Source of the DNA: Kallipyga massiliensis ph2
GTDB taxonomy: Bacteria > Bacillota > Clostridia > Tissierellales > Peptoniphilaceae
Assembly (NCBI RefSeq): GCF_000311985.1
Contig: NZ_HE978585.1
Location: 1,131,443 to 1,195,442 of the forward strand
Direction: 5' to 3'
DNA: 64,000 bases
The notes below the pieces were generated by a model, which had not been told where the DNA came from, did no database searches, and was given only the letters and a program-made list of their open reading frames with translations. The translations under genes and the position numbers were made by a program. Position 1 is the stretch's first letter; each line of letters opens with the position of its first letter. Of the stretch, positions 10,457-18,433 are shown in pieces.

Positions 10457-10735
10457 ATGGCCAAAGATTATTCAGAAACCATGCTGTTTACGCCGATTAA
10501 CCGGGAAAGAGAATTCCGGGAAATCCTCAAAGAAGTCTACCAAGCTCTGGAAGAAAAAGAATATTCGCCATTTAACCAGATGATCGGGTATATCTTATCC
10601 GGGGATCCCACCTACATTACCAGTTACAAGGGGGCCAGAAAGCTCATCCGTCAAATCGACCGGGATGAGCTCCTGGAGGAACTCCTGGCCTACTATTTAA
10701 AAGAAGACCCGGAGACAGAGGAAAAAGAGAATTAG
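10457..10735 (+). CDS. ireB: IreB family regulatory phosphoprotein (UPF0297)
   Basis: Small cytoplasmic protein of 92 aa with the strongly conserved core EKEYSPFNQMIGYILSGDPTYITS and the C-terminal DRDELLEELLAYYL. In Enterococcus faecalis IreB is phosphorylated by the PASTA kinase IreK and affects cephalosporin resistance; the Thr at residue 8 here is at the equivalent N-terminal region. The kinase and phosphatase homologues are also in this window (48542-50515, 47817-48560). The start at 10457 is chosen because AGGAGG at 10445-10450 lies six bases upstream; ATG 10451 abuts it. Confidence 0.92.
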   Translation: MAKDYSETMLFTPINREREFREILKEVYQALEEKEYSPFNQMIGYILSGDPTYITSYKGARKLIRQIDRDELLEELLAYYLKEDPETEEKEN

Positions 10736-10747
10736 AATAGAATGCCT

Positions 10748-10770
10748 AGGCCGGATCATGGGTCCGGCCT
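10748..10770 (+). terminator. Hairpin between ireB and ruvX (attenuator-like)
   Basis: Perfect 8-bp stem AGGCCGGA/TCCGGCCT with a 7-nt loop; only a short T-run (TTTT after TGGC) follows. It could partially terminate or protect the upstream message. Confidence 0.45.
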
Positions 10771-10837
10771 GGCTTTTCCGAGAGATGGAATAGGAATAAC
10801 CGAGAGATCAAGCAAGAGTGAAAGAGATGGGGGAAGG

Positions 10838-11266
10838 ATGAGTCGGGCAATGGGCTTGGATGTGGGCAGTAAGACGATCGGGGTGGCCTTAAGCGACCCT
10901 TCCTATTTGATTGCCCAGGCCCATGGCACCGTTCAGAGAACTTCCCAAAGAGAAGATATCCAAAAAATCCTGGACATTATTCAAAAAGAAGAAGTCCGGG
11001 AAGTTGTTCTTGGTCTCCCTAAACACATGAATGGAGATCAGGGACGGTCCGTTGACCGGGCCAAAAGCCTAGGCCGGGCCTTGGAAAAAGAACTCGGACA
11101 ACCGGTGGTTTACCAGGATGAGCGGATGACGACCCTATCCGCCGACCGGGTCCTTCAAAAAACGGGTGTCCGTCGTGAACATCGAAAAAAATACGTCGAC
11201 TCTATTGCTGCGACGTTTATTTTGCAAACTTGGTTGGATAAAGAGAAAAGGAGTTTTTCATCATGA
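10838..11266 (+). CDS. ruvX: Holliday junction resolvase-like / pre-16S rRNA nuclease RuvX (YqgF)
   Basis: RNase H-fold protein, 142 aa, of the YqgF/RuvX family, implicated in 5' processing of pre-16S rRNA. The N-terminus MGLDVGSKTIGVALSD, the central VVLGLPKHMNGDQG and the C-terminal YQDERMTT plus VDSIAATFILQTWL carry the conserved acidic residues. The frame is open to 10742, but the family N-terminus and the purine-rich GGGGGAAGG favour ATG 10838. The stop overlaps the next start (ATGA). Confidence 0.93.
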   Translation: MSRAMGLDVGSKTIGVALSDPSYLIAQAHGTVQRTSQREDIQKILDIIQKEEVREVVLGLPKHMNGDQGRSVDRAKSLGRALEKELGQPVVYQDERMTTLSADRVLQKTGVRREHRKKYVDSIAATFILQTWLDKEKRSFSS

Positions 11267-11562
11267 AAAACAAAGAGAAAGAAACCATCACCCTCTATGC
11301 GGGAGGGGAGGCCGTTGAGGTAAAAATTCTCGCTTCCTTCACCTTAGATGAGAGGGACTACTGCTGGTTAGAGGATCCGGAGACCAAGGATCCTGTCCTT
11401 TTCCGCTATTATTCCGACAAAGAGGATATGGTCTTTCAACTGGTGGAGGATGCCAAGGAATATGAGGAGGCGAACGAGGCCTATCAGGACATCCTCAAGG
11501 ACCGGAACGATGAGAGAGCATGGAATACAAGGAAAGGAATGGAAATTGACAACGAACAATAA
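11263..11562 (+). CDS. DUF1292 domain-containing protein (YrzB family)
   Basis: A 99-aa acidic protein with the DUF1292 pattern ITLYAGGEAVEVKILASFTLDERDYCWLE followed by a region typically ending in LVEDAKEYEEANEAYQ. Function is unknown in the family. Its 4-base ATGA overlap with ruvX and position in the alaS-ireB-ruvX block match many Bacillota. Its 3' end overlaps the proposed TTG start of RNase J. Confidence 0.88.
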   Translation: MKNKEKETITLYAGGEAVEVKILASFTLDERDYCWLEDPETKDPVLFRYYSDKEDMVFQLVEDAKEYEEANEAYQDILKDRNDERAWNTRKGMEIDNEQ

Positions 11563-13468
11563 TCAGGGCCGGATGAAAGCGTCCGGTCAAGGGGGGAGGC
11601 CATCTCATGCTTCCTCTTCCCGAGTAAAGGCGAAAGCTAAGTCCGCCGGTCGAAGAAGAACCGGAGGATCGAGCCCTTCAATGAAAAAGGGGGAGACTGG
11701 CTCTTCAACCAGGACCCGTACAAGGTCAACTAAGCCTACAGGCAGAAGCCCGGAAAAAAAGCAGGCGCCCGCCAGCCGGTCAAAAAAGCTTAAGGTTATC
11801 CCTCTTGGCGGCCTGAAAGAGATCGGGAAGAACATGACCGCTGTGGAATACGGGAATGACATCATCGTCATCGACTGCGGATTGACCTTTCCGGACGAGG
11901 ATATGCCTGGGATTGACACGGTTATTCCCGACATCACCTATTTGGAAAAAAATAAGTCCAAGATCCGGGGGATCCTGATCACCCATGGACACGAAGACCA
12001 CTATGGGGCGGTACCCTATGTTCTAAAAAAGCTCCCCGTCAATATCTATTGCACCCGCCTGACCGGAGGCATGCTCCAGAACAAATTTAATGAGCACGGC
12101 CTGTCCACAAAGTGGATCCAGTATGTCCAGGCCGGTGACCGGATCAAGCTGGGCGCCTTTGAATGTGAATTCATCCGGGTGGCCCATTCCATTCCCGATG
12201 CCTGTGCCATTGCTGTCCACAACCCGGTTGGTACGGTCCTCTTTACCGGTGACTTCAAATTCGACTTCACCCCCATTGATGAACAACCCACCGACCTCCA
12301 GGCTCTGGCCCGCCTCGGTGAAGAAGGGGTCCTTGCCCTCTTCTCCGATTCAACCAACGTCAAGCACCAGGGTTATACCATGTCCGAGCGGACAGTGGGG
12401 GAAACCTTCAAGAACATCTTTAACCGGGCAAAGGACAGGATCATCGTCGCCACCTTTGCATCCAACCTACACCGGGTCCAACAGATCATCTGGGCGGCGG
12501 AAGCCAACCACAGGAAGGTGGCCCTGTCAGGACGGTCCATGCTGACTAACGTGGATGTGGCCATGAACCTGGGCTATCTCAAGGTCAAGAAAAACACCTT
12601 GATCGACATCAATGAGGTCCGCAACTACAAGCCTTCACAGGTGACCCTTTTAATTACCGGGTCCCAGGGTGAGCCCATGTCGGCCTTGTCCAGGATGGCC
12701 AACAATGCCCACCGCCAGATTCAAATCCAGCCTACGGATACCATCATCCTTTCGGCTTCCCAGATCCCGGGAAATGAAAAAGCTATTGGGGATATGCTCA
12801 ACAATTTGACGGAGATGGGGCCCAAACTCATCTATTCTTCCTTGGCTGAGGTCCATGTCTCCGGCCACGCCTGTGCGGAGGAGCTCAAACTCATGCACTC
12901 CCTGGTCAAGGCCCAATATTTTATTCCGGCCCACGGGGAAACCCGGATGCTGGTCGCCCATAAAGAACTGGCCATGTCTTTAGGTATGCCGGAAGACCAC
13001 GTTCTGATGGGACAAAACGGAACCGTCTTTGAATTTGAGCGCCGTGGGGCCCATGTCAAGGCGAATACGGATAATGAAGTCCAGGCCGGCAAGGTCCTGA
13101 TCGACGGTCTGGGGGTCGGCGATGTGGGCAATGTGGTCCTGAACGACCGCAAGCGCCTATCGGATGACGGGATGATCGTCATTGTGGCAACAGTGGACAA
13201 GAATTCCGCCCACCTGGCAGCCGGACCTGAAATCATCTCCCGAGGCTTTGTCTATATGAAGGACAACATCGACATGATCCAGGAGATTAAAAAGCAGGTT
13301 CGTGCCATCTTCGACAATGCGGAAAAGAAGAATATCAAGGATTGGTCTTTCCTCAAGTCGGAAATCCGGGATAAGATCAAGTCCTATGTCTATGCAGAAA
13401 TCCAGAGAAACCCCATGATCCTTTCGATCATTATGGAAACAGAGACCGCCAATGGCAAATCAAGGTAA
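11546..13468 (+). CDS. rnj: Ribonuclease J
   Basis: Metallo-beta-lactamase/beta-CASP nuclease with endo- and 5'-exonuclease activity in mRNA decay and rRNA maturation. The metal motif HGHEDHYGA starts near residue 147, and the beta-CASP and C-terminal motifs SGHACAEELKLMHSLVKAQYFIPAHGE are intact. An unusual N-terminal extension of about 80 residues rich in Ser, Arg, Lys and Gly precedes the catalytic core. The start is uncertain: TTG 11546 has AAGGA seven bases upstream, whereas ATG 11573 has only a poor site. The gene ends inside the U32 gene (17-bp overlap). Confidence 0.92.
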   Translation: MTTNNNQGRMKASGQGGRPSHASSSRVKAKAKSAGRRRTGGSSPSMKKGETGSSTRTRTRSTKPTGRSPEKKQAPASRSKKLKVIPLGGLKEIGKNMTAVEYGNDIIVIDCGLTFPDEDMPGIDTVIPDITYLEKNKSKIRGILITHGHEDHYGAVPYVLKKLPVNIYCTRLTGGMLQNKFNEHGLSTKWIQYVQAGDRIKLGAFECEFIRVAHSIPDACAIAVHNPVGTVLFTGDFKFDFTPIDEQPTDLQALARLGEEGVLALFSDSTNVKHQGYTMSERTVGETFKNIFNRAKDRIIVATFASNLHRVQQIIWAAEANHRKVALSGRSMLTNVDVAMNLGYLKVKKNTLIDINEVRNYKPSQVTLLITGSQGEPMSALSRMANNAHRQIQIQPTDTIILSASQIPGNEKAIGDMLNNLTEMGPKLIYSSLAEVHVSGHACAEELKLMHSLVKAQYFIPAHGETRMLVAHKELAMSLGMPEDHVLMGQNGTVFEFERRGAHVKANTDNEVQAGKVLIDGLGVGDVGNVVLNDRKRLSDDGMIVIVATVDKNSAHLAAGPEIISRGFVYMKDNIDMIQEIKKQVRAIFDNAEKKNIKDWSFLKSEIRDKIKSYVYAEIQRNPMILSIIMETETANGKSR

Positions 13469-14684
13469 GTTTGAACTCCTGGCTCCCGCAGGGGACATGG
13501 AAAAGCTGAAATCCGCCCTCCACTTCGGGGCGGATGCCGTTTATTTGGGCGGGGAGAGCTTTGGACTCCGGAAGGCATCAAAAAATTTCTCCCGGGAGGA
13601 ATTGGAAGAAGCCGTCCGCTATGCTCATGCCAAGGGGGCCAAGATCCATGTGACGACCAATATCCTTCCCCACGATAATGACCTGGATGGCTTAAAGGAC
13701 TATGCCCTCTTCCTGGCATCCATTGGAGTGGATGCCGTCATCGTTTCGGATCCCGGTATCTTTATGGCTTTTAAGAATAATACAGACGTAGAAATCCACG
13801 TTTCCACCCAGGCTTCCATCACTTCGTCAGATACGGTGAACTTCTGGGCAGACCTGGGGGCTAAGCGCCTCGTCTTGGCCCGGGAACTCAGTTTAGAGGA
13901 AATCCGCCGGATCCGGGAAAACGCCTATGAAGATGTGGATCTGGAGTGTTTTGTCCATGGGGCCATGTGTATTTCCTATAGTGGCCGCTGCCTCCTGTCC
14001 AACTATATGACGGGTAGGGATGCCAACCAGGGCGACTGCGCCCAGGCCTGCCGGTGGAAGTATCATCTTATGGAAGAAAAAAGGGAGGGGGAGTTTTATC
14101 CCATCGGGGAGGATGGGGGAGGGACCTTCATTCTAAATTCCAAGGACCTCTGCCTCCTCCCCTATATGTCCGACCTCATGGACGCCGGCATCCGGTCTTT
14201 TAAGATCGAAGGTCGGGTCAAGACTGCTTTCTACGTCGCCTGTGTGGTCAGGGCCTATCGCCAGGCCATAGATGCCGCCCTGGAAGGGAAGTTGGACCAG
14301 GACCTGGTTGATAACTTAATGAAGGAGCTGGCCAAGACCTCCCACAGGGATTTCACCTCCGGCTTCCTCTTTGGAAATCCCGGATTGGGCGGTCAGAATT
14401 ATGACACCACATCGTATATCCAGGATTATGACTTCATTGGAGTGGTCCGGGAAATCGACCGGGCCGGGGGACGGGTCCTCATCCAATGCCGGAATAAGTT
14501 TTCTCGAGGCGATGAGGTGGAAATGGTCAGGGCAAAATCTTGTACCCTTTCCTTCAAAATTTCGCATATCGAGGATCAGGAAGGATCCCGACAGGAGGAA
14601 GCCAAAGTTCCTATGGAGGACTATTGGATCCCCTTGGAGGAGTTCTGCCAAGTAGGGGACATGGTCAGGAAGCGGAAAAATTAG
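13452..14684 (+). CDS. U32 family peptidase-like protein, probable tRNA hydroxylation factor (TrhP/YrrO-like)
   Basis: A 410-aa protein of family U32. The start FELLAPAGDMEKLKSALHFGADAVYLGG, the middle VDLECFVHGAMCISYSGRCLLSNY and the cysteine cluster (CAQACRWKY, about residue 196 onward) define the family. Relatives YrrO/TrhP are now linked to prephenate-dependent hydroxylation of U34 in tRNA rather than proteolysis; which applies here cannot be seen. In Bacillus the homologue also follows the alaS-yrzL-yrrK-yrzB genes. It overlaps rnj by 17 bp, so the two are translationally linked. Confidence 0.82.
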   Translation: MANQGKFELLAPAGDMEKLKSALHFGADAVYLGGESFGLRKASKNFSREELEEAVRYAHAKGAKIHVTTNILPHDNDLDGLKDYALFLASIGVDAVIVSDPGIFMAFKNNTDVEIHVSTQASITSSDTVNFWADLGAKRLVLARELSLEEIRRIRENAYEDVDLECFVHGAMCISYSGRCLLSNYMTGRDANQGDCAQACRWKYHLMEEKREGEFYPIGEDGGGTFILNSKDLCLLPYMSDLMDAGIRSFKIEGRVKTAFYVACVVRAYRQAIDAALEGKLDQDLVDNLMKELAKTSHRDFTSGFLFGNPGLGGQNYDTTSYIQDYDFIGVVREIDRAGGRVLIQCRNKFSRGDEVEMVRAKSCTLSFKISHIEDQEGSRQEEAKVPMEDYWIPLEEFCQVGDMVRKRKN

Positions 14685-14733
14685 CCATTCCTAACACATG
14701 GACAGAATGAATAGAAATGCTAATTATTGTAAG

Positions 14734-14761
14734 GCCTGATTGCTGATAATCAGGCTTTTTT
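14734..14761 (+). terminator. Intrinsic terminator of the alaS-rnj-U32 operon
   Basis: Perfect 8-bp stem GCCTGATT/AATCAGGC with a 6-nt loop and a run of six T. Confidence 0.88.
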
Positions 14762-14808
14762 ACTTGGCCTTAGAAATTTTAAAAATTATTTCTTTTTTTT
14801 AGAAACTA

Positions 14809-14817
14809 TGATATATT
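14809..14817 (+). promoter_or_regulatory. Probable arcA operon promoter (extended -10)
   Basis: TGATATATT gives an extended -10 with hexamer TATATT at 14812-14817, in an AT-rich tract. No good -35 stands 16-18 bp upstream (TTTCTT at best), which would suit a promoter needing an activator. Confidence 0.45.
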
Positions 14818-14859
14818 ATCCCTAGGGAAGATAGTTTTTCAGATAGGGAGTATCTCACC

Positions 14860-14916
14860 ATGAAGATGGACTTCCGCTTAACTTCTATCGAATTTGATAG
14901 AAGTGGGAGGTCCTGA
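14860..14916 (+). CDS. Possible 18-codon leader peptide upstream of arcA
   Basis: An ATG-initiated frame of 18 codons ends with TGA at 14914-14916. GGGAG at about 14845-14850 is a plausible though distant ribosome binding site. Three of its 18 codons are arginine, using three different codons (CGC, AGA, AGG). The frame lies across both arms of the leader hairpin, so ribosome position would change the RNA fold. Whether it is translated is unknown; chance cannot be excluded for a frame this short. Confidence 0.25.
   Translation: MKMDFRLTSIEFDRSGRS
14869..14912 (+). promoter_or_regulatory. Two-part hairpin in the arcA leader
   Basis: The inner stem ACTTCTATC (14881-14889) with GATAGAAGT (14896-14904) is a perfect 9-bp inverted repeat with a 6-nt loop. 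The outer stem GACTTCC (14869-14875) pairs with GGAGGTC (14906-14912), one G-T wobble, separated from the inner stem by a 5-nt bulge on the left and one base on the right. There is no T-run. It is a candidate regulatory RNA element for arginine catabolism; it does not match a riboswitch class I know. Confidence 0.5.
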
Positions 14917-15057
14917 ACATAGAGAGGGTTTTGCTTTTGCATTAGCCCCCTTGTGGAGAGATTCTTCCTTTTTTAGTGTCCTCGTACACCAGGCTGGAAA
15001 ACGATTAATCCTTGTTGATTTAAGGTCACTTTATTTTAATCTTTGAAAGGAGATTAC

Positions 15058-16305
15058 ATGAACCCAATTAATGTTACTAGTGAGATTGGCAGGTTGAAGA
15101 AGGTTCTCGTCCACCGTCCCGGTGATGAGCTGCTCTATCTCACTCCCAACACACTAGAAGAGTTGCTCTTCGATGATATCCCTGATTTAAGCAAGGCCCA
15201 GGCCGAGCATGACCGTTTCACTGACATTATGCGTGAAGAGGGTGTAGAGGTTGTTTACTTGGAAGACCTCATGGCTGAAACTCTGGATGCCAACCCCGAC
15301 CTTAAAGACCAATTTTTAGATGAATTCCTGGATGACGCAGGAATCGTTACCAAAACCTATCATGACATTCTTAAGCAGTTCTTCAGCCAGTACAAGGACA
15401 ACAAGGAACTGGTCATGAAGACCATGGCCGGTGTCAAATTCGATGAGCTGCCCGAAGTGGAAACCAACTTCCTGATTGACGAGTTGGATAGAAGCTCCCA
15501 GCTGATCTTGAACCCCATGCCCAACCTCTATTTCACCCGCGATCCTTTTGCTTCTGTTGGTGACTCCGCTGTCGTCAACAAGATGTACTCCGTGACCAGA
15601 AACCGTGAGACTATCTACTGCGACTATATCTTCCGTTACCACCCCGAATATGCCGGCAAGGTTCCCAACCTCTACGGTCGTCATGAGCACTTCCACATCG
15701 AAGGTGGTGACGTCTTCAACGTCGATGAAAATACCCTCTTTGTAGGTATTTCCCAGCGGACCGAGGCGGATGCCCTTCAGAAATTAGCCCATAACATTTA
15801 TTGGGAGAAGGGGGCCAACAATATCAAGAGAATCTATGCCTTTGATATTCCCAATAACCGTGCCATGATGCACCTTGACACCGTCTTCACTATGATCGAC
15901 TACGATGCCTTCACCTACCATCCCGGCATCACTGCCACCCTCCGCGTTTTCGAACTGACCAAGGACGAGAACAAGGAAGGCGAGATCGTCATTAAGGAGA
16001 TGAAGGGTTCCCTCCAGGAAATCCTCAGCAACATCCTGGGCAGAGAAGTCCGTCTCTTCCCCTGCGGCGCCGGCGATGTCATTGCTGCCGAGAGAGAGCA
16101 GTGGACTGACGGGTCCAACACCCTGACCCTGGCTCCCGGAAAAATCCTGGTTTACAAGAGAAACTATGCGACCAACAAATCCTTGAAGGAAGCCGGCTTC
16201 GAAGTTCTGGAACTCGATTCCGACAACCTGACCGTCGGTCGTGGTGGCCCACGCTGCATGTCCATGCCTCTGATTCGTGAGCCCATCGAAAAGCTGACCA
16301 AGTAG
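15058..16305 (+). CDS. arcA: Arginine deiminase
   Basis: Hydrolyses L-arginine to citrulline and ammonia, the first step of the ADI pathway, in the cytoplasm. Motifs FTRDPFASVG, HIEGGDVFNVDENTLFVG and the catalytic Cys400 in GGPRCMSMPL are present; length 415 aa is normal. ATG 15058 is used because AAAGGAGA at 15046-15053 precedes it at good distance; a TTG at 15043 would place that site inside the gene. First gene of arcABCD. Confidence 0.97.
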   Translation: MNPINVTSEIGRLKKVLVHRPGDELLYLTPNTLEELLFDDIPDLSKAQAEHDRFTDIMREEGVEVVYLEDLMAETLDANPDLKDQFLDEFLDDAGIVTKTYHDILKQFFSQYKDNKELVMKTMAGVKFDELPEVETNFLIDELDRSSQLILNPMPNLYFTRDPFASVGDSAVVNKMYSVTRNRETIYCDYIFRYHPEYAGKVPNLYGRHEHFHIEGGDVFNVDENTLFVGISQRTEADALQKLAHNIYWEKGANNIKRIYAFDIPNNRAMMHLDTVFTMIDYDAFTYHPGITATLRVFELTKDENKEGEIVIKEMKGSLQEILSNILGREVRLFPCGAGDVIAAEREQWTDGSNTLTLAPGKILVYKRNYATNKSLKEAGFEVLELDSDNLTVGRGGPRCMSMPLIREPIEKLTK

Positions 16306-16322
16306 TCTGTTCTTGACCCATG

Positions 16323-16345
16323 GGCCGGGTTCTCTTGACCCGGCC
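16323..16345 (+). promoter_or_regulatory. Intercistronic hairpin arcA-arcB
   Basis: Perfect 8-bp stem GGCCGGGT/ACCCGGCC with a 7-nt loop and no T-run. It probably shapes mRNA processing or stability between arcA and arcB rather than ending transcription. Confidence 0.5.
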
Positions 16346-16374
16346 TATGATTAACCATTAGAAAGAGGCAAACT

Positions 16375-17379
16375 ATGCCAATTAATTTTCAGGGTCGGAG
16401 CTTTCTGACCCTTCAAGATTACACCCCGGAAGAGATCACCTACTTGATCGACCTTTCCGCCAAGTTCAAAAGCCTGAAGCACACCCGTACTCCTCACAAG
16501 TATCTTGAAGGAAAGAATATTGTTCTTCTTTTCGAAAAGACCTCCACTCGCACCAGATGCTCCTTTGAAGTAGCCGGTATGGACCTGGGTATGGGCGTCA
16601 CCTACTTGGACCCCGGCTCAAGCCAGATGGGACATAAGGAATCCATCGAAGACACCGCTAAAGTATTAGGCCGTTTCTATGACGGTATCGAATACCGCGG
16701 CTTCGACCAAAAACTGGTTGAAAAGTTAGCAAAATATTCCGGTGTTCCCGTATGGAACGGACTGACCGACGCTTCCCATCCTACACAAATGTTGGCCGAC
16801 ATGCTGACCGTCCGTGAGAACTTCGGCTATCTGAAGGGTCTCAAATTTGTCTTCATGGGCGACTGCCGGAACAATGTCTCCAACTCCTTAATGATCACCT
16901 GTGCCAAGCTGGGTCTCAACTACGTCGGTTGCGGTCCCAAGGACCTCTGGCCGGAGAAGGACCTCATTGCCAAGGCCAAGGAATTCGCAAAATACTATAA
17001 CTCCACTGTTGAGTTCACTGAAGATCCGGAAGAAGCCGCCAAGGGTGCCCATGCCATCTATACTGACATCTGGGTTTCCATGGGCGAGCCCCACGAAATC
17101 TACCAGAAGCGGATTTCTGAACTTCACAAATACAAAGTGACCCAGGAATTGATGAATCTGGCTGATCCTGAAGCCATCTTCCTCCACTGCCTGCCCTCAT
17201 TCCATGACCTGGAAACTTCTACCGGTCGTGAAATCAACGAGGAGTTCGGCGATCAGTATGACCTGAACGGGATGGAAGTGACCGACGAGGTCTTCTTGGG
17301 CAAGCAATCCCGGGTCTTTGATGAAGCAGAGAACCGTATGCACACCATCAAAGCGGTCATGTTCGCCACCTTAAAGTAG
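16375..17379 (+). CDS. arcB: Ornithine carbamoyltransferase (catabolic)
   Basis: Phosphorolyses citrulline to ornithine and carbamoyl phosphate. The carbamoyl-phosphate loop STRTRCSFEVA (about residues 57-67) and the ornithine-site HCLPSFHD motif are intact, as is the family-wide MGHKESIEDTAKVLGR segment. Length 334 aa. Placement between arcA and arcC makes the catabolic role near certain. Confidence 0.97.
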   Translation: MPINFQGRSFLTLQDYTPEEITYLIDLSAKFKSLKHTRTPHKYLEGKNIVLLFEKTSTRTRCSFEVAGMDLGMGVTYLDPGSSQMGHKESIEDTAKVLGRFYDGIEYRGFDQKLVEKLAKYSGVPVWNGLTDASHPTQMLADMLTVRENFGYLKGLKFVFMGDCRNNVSNSLMITCAKLGLNYVGCGPKDLWPEKDLIAKAKEFAKYYNSTVEFTEDPEEAAKGAHAIYTDIWVSMGEPHEIYQKRISELHKYKVTQELMNLADPEAIFLHCLPSFHDLETSTGREINEEFGDQYDLNGMEVTDEVFLGKQSRVFDEAENRMHTIKAVMFATLK

Positions 17380-17389
17380 GATTTACTCT

Positions 17390-18328
17390 ATGACAAGAAA
17401 GAAAATCGTCGTGGCCCTGGGCGGAAACGCCCTGGGTTCCACGCCTGAAGAACAACTCTCCCTGGTAAAGAAGACCGCTTCCACCATTGTTGACCTCTCC
17501 GAGAACTATGATGTCATCATCGGTCACGGGAACGGTCCCCAGGTTGGTATGATCAACAACGCCATGTCCTTCTCCGCCTCCAATGGGGGAGAGACCCCGG
17601 CCATGCCCTTCCCTGAATGTGGGGCCATGAGCCAGGGCTATATCGGCTACCACCTGGTCCAGTCCATCCAGAATGAGCTGGCCAAGCGGGGGATCAAAGA
17701 CCGCCCGGTGGCCTGCCTGGTAACCCAGGTTGTTGTCGATGAAAAGGATCCGGCCTTCCAAAACCTGACTAAGCCTATCGGCTCCTTCATGACCCAGGAA
17801 GTTGCCGAAAAGGAAGCCAAGGAAAAGGGCTGGACCGTCAAAGAAGACGCTGGCCGCGGCTGGCGGAGGGTGGTTGCCTCGCCCATGCCCCAGCGGATTG
17901 TTGAGCTTGACGTGGTCGACCAATTGGTTGCTCAGGGCGATATTGTCATCACCACCGGTGGTGGCGGCATCCCCGTCATTGAAAAGGAATACGGCTATGA
18001 GGGTGTCCCGGCCGTCATTGACAAGGACCGGTCTTCGGCCAAACTTGCCAATGATATCGGTGCCGACCTCCTCGTGATTTTAACCGCTGTTGACCAGGTT
18101 TATATCAACTACAATAAGCCGGACCAGAAGGCTTTGGAGAGGATCGATGTGGCAGAGGCTAAGGATTATATTGACCAAGGTCAGTTTGCCCAGGGATCCA
18201 TGTTGCCAAAGGTGGAAGCCTGCTTATCCTTTGTTGAAGCCAACAAGGGCAAGGAAGCCTTGATTACCTCTCTTGAGAGAGCCAAGGAAGCCTTGGAAGG
18301 AAAGACCGGAACAATCATTTACTCGTAG
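17390..18328 (+). CDS. arcC: Carbamate kinase
   Basis: Transfers phosphate from carbamoyl phosphate to ADP, the ATP-yielding step of the ADI pathway. N-terminal KKIVVALGGNALG, the segment HGNGPQVG, and ITTGGGGIPVIE followed by AVIDKDRSSAKLANDIGADLLVILTAVD are characteristic of the amino-acid kinase fold enzyme. 312 aa. It starts 10 bases after arcB. Confidence 0.97.
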   Translation: MTRKKIVVALGGNALGSTPEEQLSLVKKTASTIVDLSENYDVIIGHGNGPQVGMINNAMSFSASNGGETPAMPFPECGAMSQGYIGYHLVQSIQNELAKRGIKDRPVACLVTQVVVDEKDPAFQNLTKPIGSFMTQEVAEKEAKEKGWTVKEDAGRGWRRVVASPMPQRIVELDVVDQLVAQGDIVITTGGGGIPVIEKEYGYEGVPAVIDKDRSSAKLANDIGADLLVILTAVDQVYINYNKPDQKALERIDVAEAKDYIDQGQFAQGSMLPKVEACLSFVEANKGKEALITSLERAKEALEGKTGTIIYS

Positions 18329-18346
18329 GAAAGACCCCCGCATCTA

Positions 18347-18368
18347 GGCCCATTCTCATGAATGGGCC
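18347..18368 (+). promoter_or_regulatory. Intercistronic hairpin arcC-arcD
   Basis: Perfect 8-bp stem GGCCCATT/AATGGGCC with a 6-nt loop and only TT behind it. Likely an mRNA-stability or attenuation element separating enzyme and transporter cistrons. Confidence 0.5.
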
Positions 18369-18433
18369 TTCAGGCGGATCATCTGTCAAATGCTTTTCTC
18401 ACGAAGAGCAAAAATTCCGAAAGGAGTCATTTT

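Larger units (their letters stand above)
14685..15057 (+). other. 373-bp intergenic region: terminator, promoter and structured arcA leader
   Basis: The longest gene-free stretch in the window. It holds, in order, a terminator for the upstream operon, an AT-rich promoter region, a two-part hairpin overlapping an 18-codon reading frame, then about 145 bp in which nothing clear is seen apart from the arcA ribosome binding site. With the promoter at about 14812, the arcA leader would be some 235 nt long. Confidence 0.75.

Noticed and set aside
14820-15057. Guanidine, lysine or glycine riboswitch in the arcA leader
   Set aside because: None of the conserved core sequences I know for these classes could be found; only the two-part hairpin is supported.
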